From Candidatus Heimdallarchaeota archaeon (GTDB taxonomy: Archaea > Asgardarchaeota > Heimdallarchaeia > Heimdallarchaeales > Heimdallarchaeaceae), in assembly GCA_023132955.1 (NCBI GenBank), contig JAGLXK010000068.1, positions 1 to 53,221 of the forward strand: 53,221 nucleotides of DNA, written 5' to 3'. Positions within the stretch are counted from its first letter, which is position 1. Every line of letters starts with the position of its first letter. The position numbers and the translations under genes are program-made. The notes below the pieces were generated by a model, which saw only the letters and a list, made by a program, of their open reading frames with translations, was not told the DNA's origin and did not search any database. Of the stretch, positions 45,616-52,670 are shown piece after piece.

Positions 45616-45816
45616 TCACACTTTCTTATAAAGAACATATTCTACAGGAACAATGTGCCCCTTATTGTAATGCTGAAGAACTGCATCTATATCCTTGGTG
45701 GCATAGTGGTCGTTAATACAACATAAAGCAGCTATCTCTGAAATATCATACCAATTCTCTCCATCAACACTGCATTTTGCGACATCGTATTGATTAACAA
45801 ATAATTCGCTTTTCAT
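45616..45816 (-). CDS. Hypothetical small protein, 66 aa
   Basis: A compact acidic-neutral protein beginning MKSELFVNQYDVAKC, with GENWYDISEIAALCC in the middle and a Val-Tyr-rich end. The length, ATG start and lack of overlap with other genes favour a real gene. Three Cys but no metal motif. No family recognised. On the minus strand upstream of the amidohydrolase (77-base gap). Confidence 0.5.
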   Translation of the reverse strand: MKSELFVNQYDVAKCSVDGENWYDISEIAALCCINDHYATKDIDAVLQHYNKGHIVPVEYVLYKKV

Positions 45817-45963
45817 CTCATATGTGAAATTAGAATTTCCTATAAAAACAGAGAAAATATTGGAGTTTAAAAAAAGAAATTAACTCAAAAGATTAATAAT
45901 GGTCTAAAAAGTAAAGTGAATGTTTACAAATAAACTTCTAATAAAAACAAGAGTTGTAATTTA

Positions 45964-46836
45964 ATGCAAATTGAAAACCATAAGTGTTTTAGTTTAACTA
46001 AGAAAGGAAAATCTAAGCCTGAAGATATTATAAAAGCTAGACTTGAACGAGTAGATTCTGTTACAAAGTTTTTCAGATTGATTCTACCAGAAGATCTGAG
46101 TTTCTATATTTCAAAATTGAAAGAAAAGTTTAGTGAAGCTGTAGGTGATTATGATTATAATTATAATGCTTTTAATTGGAAAATAATTAGAGAAAGGTTG
46201 GAATTGATACCAAATTTCCCTGACTTAGAGAAATCGGTCTTTCTTTTCGTATGTAAGACAATCAAGTTACCTAATAACTATACATCAGATCAAGGAGAAA
46301 TAGAATTATTTCATTTCGATCGCATCAAGGCTCTCGAAAGAACCTCATATTATCTGGTAAAAGCTTTAGCTGATACCTACGGAAAAGAGGAAGGAACAAG
46401 AATCTATAAACAAATAGTCCCTTATTTAATAAAAGAAATGAGGTCTAAAGATAAAACAGAAAAACCAACAGATCCCAAAACAGTTACGATTCTGGATTCC
46501 AATAAGAGTTCAATAGAAATATGGTGTAAAATGGGTCTTGCAGATTTTGCATTTTGTATATTTGATGATCATAAAGTGATCTACCGTTTTGATAGTTGCT
46601 TAACACCAGAAGCTCTGAAAGAATTCAATGACCCAGATATCGCTTACTTGAGTTCCTGCTATATTGCAGATGTTCCAGAATTTAATGAAGGTAGAACAAT
46701 CCACCTACGAAGAACTCAAACTCTACATCATGCTAAATTCTGTGATGAGCTTTATTGGAATGATGACGTCCATCCAGATGCAGAGCAGCCATCTTTAGAT
46801 TTTACAGAAAATATTGGGAAAGATCTGGAGGAATGA
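45964..46836 (+). CDS. ATC-hydrolase-like protein, copy 1
   Basis: A 290-residue protein whose C-terminal third, DIAYLSSCYIADVPEFNEG..., then HLRRTQTLHHAKFCDELYW, resembles L-2-amino-thiazoline-4-carboxylic acid hydrolase-like proteins (PF14196: Cys, then Arg/Lys-Arg-Thr, then xCDF). The helical N-terminal two thirds contain LERTSYYLVKALADTYG. The family's biochemical role outside cysteine-precursor synthesis is unclear. Three bases separate it from copy 2, so they are co-transcribed and probably form a complex. Confidence 0.5.
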   Translation: MQIENHKCFSLTKKGKSKPEDIIKARLERVDSVTKFFRLILPEDLSFYISKLKEKFSEAVGDYDYNYNAFNWKIIRERLELIPNFPDLEKSVFLFVCKTIKLPNNYTSDQGEIELFHFDRIKALERTSYYLVKALADTYGKEEGTRIYKQIVPYLIKEMRSKDKTEKPTDPKTVTILDSNKSSIEIWCKMGLADFAFCIFDDHKVIYRFDSCLTPEALKEFNDPDIAYLSSCYIADVPEFNEGRTIHLRRTQTLHHAKFCDELYWNDDVHPDAEQPSLDFTENIGKDLEE

Positions 46837-46839
46837 AGT

Positions 46840-47715
46840 ATGGAAGTTTTTAGAACAGGTCAGTATGATATTAGTGATTTAGAAAAATTACAGGAACTTC
46901 AGCCACTAGAATTTGCTAAAAGAACTGTACTGAAAAGATTGAATTATCTGCTTGGATACATAAAGAAAGAGAAACCAGAAATCTTGAATAGTTTTGTTAC
47001 TAGATTAACAAATCAATTCAATCAGTTTCTCAAAACTTCTTTTTCAAAAGAGCAGAATATAGATTTTGCAGAGTTAAGTAAGGATTTTATTCACTTGAAA
47101 GTTTTTCCAGAATTAATGAGTGCTTGTTTTGATTATTATCTCCAATTACTTGATTTCAGTAGTAATAAAGACTGGATTCAAGATAAAATTAATGTCCTTA
47201 ATAGAAATTACATCAATTCATTTCTCTATCACAGATACTATAATGTAAAAATCTTAACAGAGATTATTGAAAGGAATATAGCGATAGACTTATTCAAAGG
47301 ATATATAGAAGCTTATGTCAAATCAATATCCTCAGGAAGGAGCAAATATGAAACTCTTGTAGAGTTTAGAAATGCTAGAATTCCAAAGGATGATGATTCT
47401 CCAAGTATAGGCTGGGTAATTGTTCAAGGAGTGATTGAGGATGGTAAGTTTCCTCAGAGGAAAGATACATGCATGTGGAAAGATGCTATAACTAACTTAA
47501 CAGATATTGAACTGAAATATCTAGCTGCATGTTATGGGGATTTTCAGGGTTACAATAATAATAATGAGAACTTCATTTTAACCATGAAACATACAATAGT
47601 AGAAGGATATCCTTATTGTGATTGTGTTCTTCATGATATCAGGATTAACAAAGATTTAATTCATCCATCTAAGGAGTTTTTCGATAATATGTGGAGTTTG
47701 AAAGAACATCAATAA
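46840..47715 (+). CDS. ATC-hydrolase-like protein, copy 2
   Basis: A diverged relative of the previous gene, 291 residues: DIELKYLAACYGDFQGYN, then MKHTIVEGYPYCDCVLHD reproduces the Cys...KHT..CD pattern. Overall similarity to copy 1 is low, with different N-terminal residues, so they may have different roles or form a heterodimer. Downstream, after 78 bases, comes the coiled-coil gene. Confidence 0.5.
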   Translation: MEVFRTGQYDISDLEKLQELQPLEFAKRTVLKRLNYLLGYIKKEKPEILNSFVTRLTNQFNQFLKTSFSKEQNIDFAELSKDFIHLKVFPELMSACFDYYLQLLDFSSNKDWIQDKINVLNRNYINSFLYHRYYNVKILTEIIERNIAIDLFKGYIEAYVKSISSGRSKYETLVEFRNARIPKDDDSPSIGWVIVQGVIEDGKFPQRKDTCMWKDAITNLTDIELKYLAACYGDFQGYNNNNENFILTMKHTIVEGYPYCDCVLHDIRINKDLIHPSKEFFDNMWSLKEHQ

Positions 47716-47793
47716 TCTTAAAGTTTCAATAATTCGGTAGTTAGATTACACTTTAATAAGAGTTTTAAACACTCAAATCTATTTCTAATTATC

Positions 47794-48192
47794 ATGAGTG
47801 AAAGAGAGATTAAGTATTACAAGCTATTAGCTAAATTTTATGGTACTAAAGAGAAATTTTTTGATGTTAAAGAGGATCTAGATGAGCTAGATGGAAAGAA
47901 AGTTTATTTTAAGAAAAAGAATGCAGAAGTCAATCAAGAGTTACAAGAACGATTAATGAAGATAAATAAACTGAAAGAGAGTGGAAAAGGAGACAAAGTT
48001 CTCAAGGAAGAAGCCAAATTTAAGAAAAAAGAAGTTACTATAGCAGAGAATAAATCTAAAATTCAAAGCATTCTAATGAAAATTGAAAAGAAGAAACTAG
48101 AATTCCAGAAAGTTAGAGCTGAAATGGAAAAAACCGAAGGTCAGATTAAGACAGAATATTCTGATAAATTCACAGAATTATTGTCTGAGTAA
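47794..48192 (+). CDS. Coiled-coil protein, unknown function
   Basis: Nearly the whole 132 residues is predicted alpha-helical coiled coil, Lys/Glu-rich with leucine heptads (KYYKLLAKFYG at the N-terminus, then long KE-rich stretches). Such proteins may be scaffolds or adaptors. It lies 182 bases before the E2 gene on the same strand; a T-rich run after its stop suggests it terminates there, so its membership of the ubiquitin locus is only positional. Confidence 0.6.
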   Translation: MSEREIKYYKLLAKFYGTKEKFFDVKEDLDELDGKKVYFKKKNAEVNQELQERLMKINKLKESGKGDKVLKEEAKFKKKEVTIAENKSKIQSILMKIEKKKLEFQKVRAEMEKTEGQIKTEYSDKFTELLSE

Positions 48193-48374
48193 ACAATTCC
48201 AAAAACTAGCAAAGGATTTTTCCAGTACTTTAATTTTCCTTTAAAATTTTTAGAAAGAGTATCTGAAGCTTCTTTACTTGAATATCCTTCAAAACAACTT
48301 TTTTAAACAATAATTCAGCTATCTTACTTGTTAGAACGTGGTTCAAACCATACATAAATATCACTTGATAAAAG

Positions 48375-48905
48375 GTGACAAAAATTAGAAAACAACGAGT
48401 TATCAAAGATTTTGATGCGCTAAGAAAACTTCATAAAGAAGGTATTTTAGCTCAAGTAAAAGCATTTCCAAGTAAGAAGAAATCTATGGGACATCTAGCT
48501 ATAGGTTTTGTTGGACCTGAGAAGACACCTTATGCTGGTGGTAAGTATAAACTTGAAATTCTCTTTGGATCAAACTATCCATATAAGCCACCATATGTAA
48601 GATTACACACACCTATCTGGCATCCCAATTTCTGGCCAAATCCTAAAGAATATCCAAATAAAAGAAATATTTGCTTAGCTTTAGTTGATAATGAATTAGT
48701 AGGAAAACATGATGGATGGTCTCCTGCTAAGAATATCACGACTGTTATTTATTCTATCCTTGCAATGTTTAATATTGATGGAGCTTATGTAAATCCCAAA
48801 GATGTATTCAATAAAGAAGCAGCTCTAGAATTCTTAAATGATAAGAAGAAATTCATTAAAAAGGCAAGTTCTATTAGTAAGAAATATGCAAAATCCTACT
48901 GGTAG
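48375..48905 (+). CDS. Ubiquitin-conjugating enzyme E2
   Basis: Canonical UBC fold in 176 residues. YAGGKYKLEILFGSNYPYKPP is the beta sheet lead-in, the HPN motif is at 83-85 (WHPNFWPN), the active-site Cys is C100 (NICLAL), and W115 with SPAKNITTVIYSILAMF completes the core. It accepts ubiquitin from E1 and passes it to a substrate or via an E3. No ATG is present; GTG 48375 is the start, with a TATA-like cataaatat at about 48351-48359 matching leaderless expression. First gene of the ubiquitin locus; JAMM follows 33 bases later. Confidence 0.95.
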   Translation: MTKIRKQRVIKDFDALRKLHKEGILAQVKAFPSKKKSMGHLAIGFVGPEKTPYAGGKYKLEILFGSNYPYKPPYVRLHTPIWHPNFWPNPKEYPNKRNICLALVDNELVGKHDGWSPAKNITTVIYSILAMFNIDGAYVNPKDVFNKEAALEFLNDKKKFIKKASSISKKYAKSYW

Positions 48906-48938
48906 AATTGAATAAAATATGAAGAAGGTGAGCTTATA

Positions 48939-49658
48939 ATGGAAAATGAAACTGAATTTCCCGAACAATACGAAAAACTCCTAAAAAAAATAGAAGCGCT
49001 AGAGAAAGCCCTAGGACTTCATGAAGTTGATGATATTATTAAGGAAAAAATAGATGTGAAACAAGAAATAAGCGAGGATACAATCACTGAAGATGATTTA
49101 CAAATCAAAGTGAGAAATGAAATAGTTATCTCCCCCAAAGCTTATCTAAAGTTAGCTAAACATGCTTTAACTTATGCAAACGAAAACATCCCAAAGAAAG
49201 ATTGGGTGGAAATTATTGGTTTATTAACAGGAAGAATTAAACATGAAGACACTCCTCTAGAACAGATTTTTGTTGAAGATTATTGGCCAGTAGATCAAGG
49301 TGATGCAGTCAGTGTAGAAATTGTTGATCAACAGATTTTCACAGAGATATTTCACAAGAAGGACGATGAACATTTTATAGTCGGATGGGCACATTCACAC
49401 CCTAGCTATACTCCCTTTTTAAGTGGTGATGACTTTGGCACACATCTCCGTTATCAAACCTTTTGGAATAAATCTATTGCTGTTGTTTTAGATCCTTTAA
49501 TGATATCTCCTAAGAATTTTGGAGTTGGAGTTTTCAGAATTCACAAAGATAAAGAATCATACTATGAACTATCGAGTGAAGTACATGGTTTGAGCGTTGA
49601 AGCAGGTTATGAATCAATAAATCTCTTCATGAAAAACAAATATGAAAATGATTCATAA
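48939..49658 (+). CDS. JAMM/MPN+ metalloprotease (Rpn11-like deubiquitinase)
   Basis: Zinc isopeptidase with the complete JAMM signature: E91 in WVEIIGLL, H152-x-H154 in HSHP, S162 and D165 (HSHPSYTPFLSGDD). The MPN domain spans about residues 62-235. Residues 1-60 are an acidic coiled-coil-like extension. Related Rpn11/CSN5 enzymes cut ubiquitin from proteins; in Caldiarchaeum and Asgard loci this enzyme both removes and processes ubiquitin. Start ATG 48939 preceded by gaaggtgag. Twenty-one bases separate it from the E3 gene. Confidence 0.95.
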   Translation: MENETEFPEQYEKLLKKIEALEKALGLHEVDDIIKEKIDVKQEISEDTITEDDLQIKVRNEIVISPKAYLKLAKHALTYANENIPKKDWVEIIGLLTGRIKHEDTPLEQIFVEDYWPVDQGDAVSVEIVDQQIFTEIFHKKDDEHFIVGWAHSHPSYTPFLSGDDFGTHLRYQTFWNKSIAVVLDPLMISPKNFGVGVFRIHKDKESYYELSSEVHGLSVEAGYESINLFMKNKYENDS

Positions 49659-49679
49659 AAAATGAAAGTTGGGTTATAA

Positions 49680-50783
49680 TTGGAACTAAACAACATCAAA
49701 ACCTATCTAGCAATTGGAATTGTTGGATTAACCGTTGGAGTACTATATATGGCAATTCAAAAAGATTTGCCGAAAACACTCACTATATTTTTTATAACCC
49801 TGTATGTTGTTGTTGCTCTGAGATTCTTTCTTGAAAGAAGACATTATAAAAAACATAAAACTATTCTCGCGAGCACTCAATTCCTACTACTTCCATTTTG
49901 CATTATGTTAATGGGAAATTATATCTCTCCCATAGCCGCTGCTTATGAAATTTTCAGAATAGATATCGGTTTATCAGGTGGGAGCTCAATATATTCTCCT
50001 TTTAATCTAATATCTATATCTTTAATTTTTCCTGTAATTGTTCTTTCTCTTTATTTTCGAAACTTTTACTCTGAGAAATGGCCTGCTATTGCTGTAAACA
50101 GAAAAGTACGAAGAGGAAGAAAAATACCCCTTTTGATACATACAACATATATTGCAATTTTATTAGTTGGATTCTTTATCAATTGGCAAATTGATTTTGT
50201 AAGTTTCATTTTTGTTATTTTATACTTCATTTTTATCTTTAGATACTTCATAATTGCATTTGCAGTGAGATCTAACCAACAAGCTCAGGTTACTTCATCC
50301 AGATCCACATCATCAACCAGTAGAAGCAGAACAACAGCTTCAACAACTCGAAGTAACCAAAGATCTGTTTCCACTAGGTCAAGAAGACCAACAGCTTCTA
50401 CATCATCTACTAGTAAAACTTCTAGGTATTCTAATGCAAGAATTGCTCCTGGGATAGAAGTAAAAACAACACGCTCTACTACTCTAAAGAAAAAATCCAA
50501 AATAACAACGGTTTCTAAGAAAATCTTTCCAATTGGTACACCCAAGAAAGAAGAGATGCAATGTATAATATGTTATATGGATTTTGATAAGAAAGACCGC
50601 AGAAAAATCATTTTATGCCCCCACTGTCGATATCCTGCACATGAAGACGAATTTATGAGTTGGTTTAAGACATCAAGACTCTGTGCTAGATGTAATCAAA
50701 TTATTTCTACCAGATATGTAAACAATCCAAAATATAGAATCAATATAAAGCTCTATATTGAAAAAGTGATTGAGAAGCTATAA
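49680..50783 (+). CDS. Polytopic membrane protein with C-terminal RING-like finger (probable E3 ligase)
   Basis: Predicted membrane-anchored ubiquitin ligase of 367 residues. Residues 9-195 contain about six hydrophobic segments (around 9-25, 34-50, 63-80, 108-125, 152-168, 172-195), with basic loops between. Residues about 203-270 form a linker almost entirely of Ser, Thr, Arg and Asn. Residues 295-338 hold C295-x2-C298, C313-x2-C316, H321, C335-x2-C338. This aligns with a RING-H2: H321 is the ligand-5 His, W328 lies where the E2-contact Trp is found, and E324 replaces the ligand-6 Cys/His. TTG 49680 is the only in-frame start candidate with the right spacing; the context gttgggttataaTTG copies that of the JAMM gene. 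Confidence 0.83.
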   Translation: MELNNIKTYLAIGIVGLTVGVLYMAIQKDLPKTLTIFFITLYVVVALRFFLERRHYKKHKTILASTQFLLLPFCIMLMGNYISPIAAAYEIFRIDIGLSGGSSIYSPFNLISISLIFPVIVLSLYFRNFYSEKWPAIAVNRKVRRGRKIPLLIHTTYIAILLVGFFINWQIDFVSFIFVILYFIFIFRYFIIAFAVRSNQQAQVTSSRSTSSTSRSRTTASTTRSNQRSVSTRSRRPTASTSSTSKTSRYSNARIAPGIEVKTTRSTTLKKKSKITTVSKKIFPIGTPKKEEMQCIICYMDFDKKDRRKIILCPHCRYPAHEDEFMSWFKTSRLCARCNQIISTRYVNNPKYRINIKLYIEKVIEKL

Positions 50784-50857
50784 TAATTCGAGTAGCCAAT
50801 TGTTTAATAACTGAATAAATATAAACAAGTTGGAAAATAGAAGGAAAGGTGTTATTC

Positions 50858-51442
50858 ATGGCCACTTGGAAACAACTATCTGCAGCATTTCTACTATCAC
50901 TAACATTAGTTGGTGTTTCAATTTATTATTTCATAGAAGATAACAATTTCCTCGGAAGAGTTTACATTTTTGCTGCAATTTTTGTTTTCCTCTCTTTATT
51001 TATAATTTTTAGAAGTTTCTTTTATTTGAAACACAAAGCAACATTCAACGAAGTGTTTTTTGTTCTAATGGTTCCTCTAATTCCTGTTTTAATTATTTTA
51101 ACTCAGAAGTTATTTTTGCTTTACGAGCCTTTTATAGTTTCAACTGGAATATCTACAGAAGGTCTTGACTATATTTTCTATATCAATGCTGTAGATTTTG
51201 TTTTATTACCTTATTATATAGTTAGTAACTTCATGATTTTTAGAACATTTATTCGATACCCTTTCATCAGACTCAAGGGAACAAGCGAAAAAGGTATTTC
51301 TCCAAAATTCTTTGGATTCTTACTTATGTTCATAATTCCTGCAACTTATATCTTGACTTCAGTATTTTATCTTGAAAATCTCTTTCTTGTGATTTTCGGT
51401 GGGGTGTATTTCTATTCAGCCCTATTGATGCTGTTTGTATAA
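50858..51442 (+). CDS. Membrane protein resembling the E3 membrane domain but without RING
   Basis: A 194-residue polytopic protein with about five to six helices and no Cys-rich domain. By eye its helix-loop pattern tracks the N-terminal region of the preceding E3: a first helix with LTLVGV, matching LTVGV there, a second helix ending in a basic KHK loop (FFYLKHKAT versus RHYKKHKT), a central extracytoplasmic segment with YEP...TGIS, a helix ending MIFRTFIRYPF (versus SLYFRNFYSEKW), then a final two-helix hairpin. ATG 50858, seven bases after aaggaaaggtg, is the start; the earlier GTG at 50849 is within that site. It may be a partner of the E3 in the membrane. Confidence 0.7.
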   Translation: MATWKQLSAAFLLSLTLVGVSIYYFIEDNNFLGRVYIFAAIFVFLSLFIIFRSFFYLKHKATFNEVFFVLMVPLIPVLIILTQKLFLLYEPFIVSTGISTEGLDYIFYINAVDFVLLPYYIVSNFMIFRTFIRYPFIRLKGTSEKGISPKFFGFLLMFIIPATYILTSVFYLENLFLVIFGGVYFYSALLMLFV

Positions 51443-51486
51443 ATTGTTCTAGAAATTAATTAGGTATAGAGAAGATTATTTTCATT

Positions 51487-51954
51487 TTACTTTGGTTTCT
51501 TTTGCTTTGGTAACTTTGTTTGACTAGGATATTTTTGTGTTGGTACTTTTTGCTTTGGAGTTTTCTCTTGCACAACTTCTTCAATTTGGGAAGCAGCTGG
51601 AGATTCTCTCTCCTTTTTCTCCTTTTTCTCTTCCTTTGGAAGTGGTCTAGATTCCATACTTTCGATTTCAGAGAATTTATCCTTATCTCTTGAAGGGAGC
51701 GTTTCTTCCTTTTTTTCTTTCTTCTGTTTCTCCATAGCTCTTGATTCCATGCTTTCAATATCTTTGAAAATTTCTCTTTTAGGAATCACTTCTTCCTTCT
51801 TCTCTTTACCCCTTTTTTGTTTTTTCGGAGGAATTAGTTCACTAGCATCTAATCTTTGTTTTGGAATTTTTTCCTTGGGGATTTTAGAATCAAAGGGATA
51901 TTTTTGCTTTGGAATTTTGGAAGAAATCTTACTTTTCTTTTTTTTGTTTGCCAT
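51487..51954 (-). CDS. Disordered Lys/Glu/Pro-rich protein, opposite strand in the ubiquitin locus
   Basis: A 155-residue low-complexity protein beginning MANKKKKSKI, rich in Lys, Glu, Pro and Gln. Two imperfect repeats stand out: IESMESRAMEKQKKEKKEE and IESMESRPLPKEEKKEKKE, 30 residues apart, and PKQK-type motifs at both ends. It has a clear ATG, is free of overlaps, and its length without a stop is not expected by chance in such AT-rich DNA. Many Lys residues would make it a good ubiquitin acceptor, but that is speculation. Confidence 0.6.
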   Translation of the reverse strand: MANKKKKSKISSKIPKQKYPFDSKIPKEKIPKQRLDASELIPPKKQKRGKEKKEEVIPKREIFKDIESMESRAMEKQKKEKKEETLPSRDKDKFSEIESMESRPLPKEEKKEKKERESPAASQIEEVVQEKTPKQKVPTQKYPSQTKLPKQKKPK

Positions 51955-52125
51955 TTGTAAGTCAAATCCATACTTTGCCTTTCTTCTAAGGATCTGTTTT
52001 CAAGAAATTCTAAAACTCCAAGTCTGTCTTTTAACAGTTCTGAATTCCTCTAGTTATCAATCAAGATATATATCCTCTTTTTCCTTATTTATATTACTGT
52101 TGCTTTCTTCAACAACCTAAATAAA

Positions 52126-52182
52126 ATGCTTTTTATACCGAAAAGCATAGTTTTTTAACAGTCCAATGCAATATGCATAAAT
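52126..52182 (+). promoter_or_regulatory. Promoter region of the ubiquitin gene with inverted repeat
   Basis: ATGCTTTT (52126-52133) and AAAAGCAT (52141-52148) are perfect inverted copies flanking a TATA-like tttttata (52130-52137). A second AT box (cataaatt, about 52175-52182) lies about 25 bases before the start codon region at 52198-52207. Either could drive the ubiquitin gene; the palindrome might be an operator or a terminator hairpin. Confidence 0.4.
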
Positions 52183-52206
52183 TGTAATTAACAAGGAATG
52201 ATTATT

Positions 52207-52557
52207 ATGAGCGAAGAATTTGAAGAATTATCCTTTGATGAAGAAGAAGAGGAAGTCGAAGAAGAAGAAATTATCTCAAAGACTCCTACAAAGTCAAAGA
52301 CTCCTGGAAGTAAGAAAATTAGTGTTTATTTTCAAAGCACTATTGGACCAAGTCCAAAACAAGAGAAACTTGTTGTTGCCATTGATGCACCAATTGGTGA
52401 CATCAAATATACTGTTAGTCAGATATTTGGACTACCTCCAGATGAATTTCATCTGTCTCATGCAGGAAGAACTTGTGATTCAGATGATGTCTTAGATGAT
52501 TATGGAGTTGAAGATGGAGATACCATTCTACTTATCCCAGTATCAACTGCTGGATAA
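52207..52557 (+). CDS. Ubiquitin-like modifier with acidic N-terminal tail and Ala-Gly C-terminus
   Basis: A 116-residue protein. Residues 1-24 are very acidic (SFDEEEEEVEEEE), 25-37 are Thr/Pro/Lys-rich, and 37-112 form a ubiquitin beta-grasp: KISVYFQST (strand 1), VDAPIG-like turn, YTVSQIFGLPPDEF (helix), LSHAGRTCDSDDVLDDYGV and DGDTILLIPV (last strand). HAGRTCDSDDVLDDYGVEDG corresponds to ubiquitin's [20 protein letters not shown]. The chain ends -PVSTAG, with one Gly and no residues after it, so no processing is needed before E1. ATG 52207 is favoured (aaggaATG at 52198 sits too close to its own ribosome site). E1 follows after 113 bases. Confidence 0.9.
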   Translation: MSEEFEELSFDEEEEEVEEEEIISKTPTKSKTPGSKKISVYFQSTIGPSPKQEKLVVAIDAPIGDIKYTVSQIFGLPPDEFHLSHAGRTCDSDDVLDDYGVEDGDTILLIPVSTAG

Positions 52558-52580
52558 ATGGAAGAAGTAATCAACATCTA

Positions 52581-52616
52581 AGAAAGAATTTCTCTTTCTC
52601 CCTCCATTTATTTTTC
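52581..52616 (+). terminator. Hairpin with T-rich tail between ubiquitin and E1 genes
   Basis: AGAAAGA-atttc-TCTTTCT (52581-52599) is a perfect seven-pair stem, followed by a C/T- and T-rich stretch to 52616. It is placed directly after the ubiquitin stop and before the E1 gene, so partial termination could set ubiquitin above E1 in abundance. Confidence 0.45.
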
Positions 52617-52670
52617 AAACAATCATTATTTTTTCATACTAGAAGCAGAGTAATACTTGAGGAGTATACA

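Noticed and set aside
48341-48358. tRNA-like T-arm TGGTTCAAACCA before E2
   Set aside because: The upstream bases show no D-arm or matching acceptor, so it is a chance palindrome.
50285-50545. An 86-codon minus-strand reading frame inside the E3 gene
   Set aside because: It lies opposite the Ser/Thr/Arg linker; repeated codons there leave the opposite strand free of stops, and the predicted protein is a Leu/Val/Glu low-complexity chain with no ribosome-binding site.
51456-51758. A 100-codon frame on the minus strand overlapping the disordered protein
   Set aside because: It is the shifted frame of the Lys/Glu-rich gene and reads as a Lys/Arg-rich chain. The main frame at 51487-51954 has the better start and matching internal repeats.
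52220-52495. A 91-codon plus-strand frame inside the ubiquitin gene
   Set aside because: Shadow of ubiquitin in another frame; the ubiquitin frame shows a recognised beta-grasp domain.
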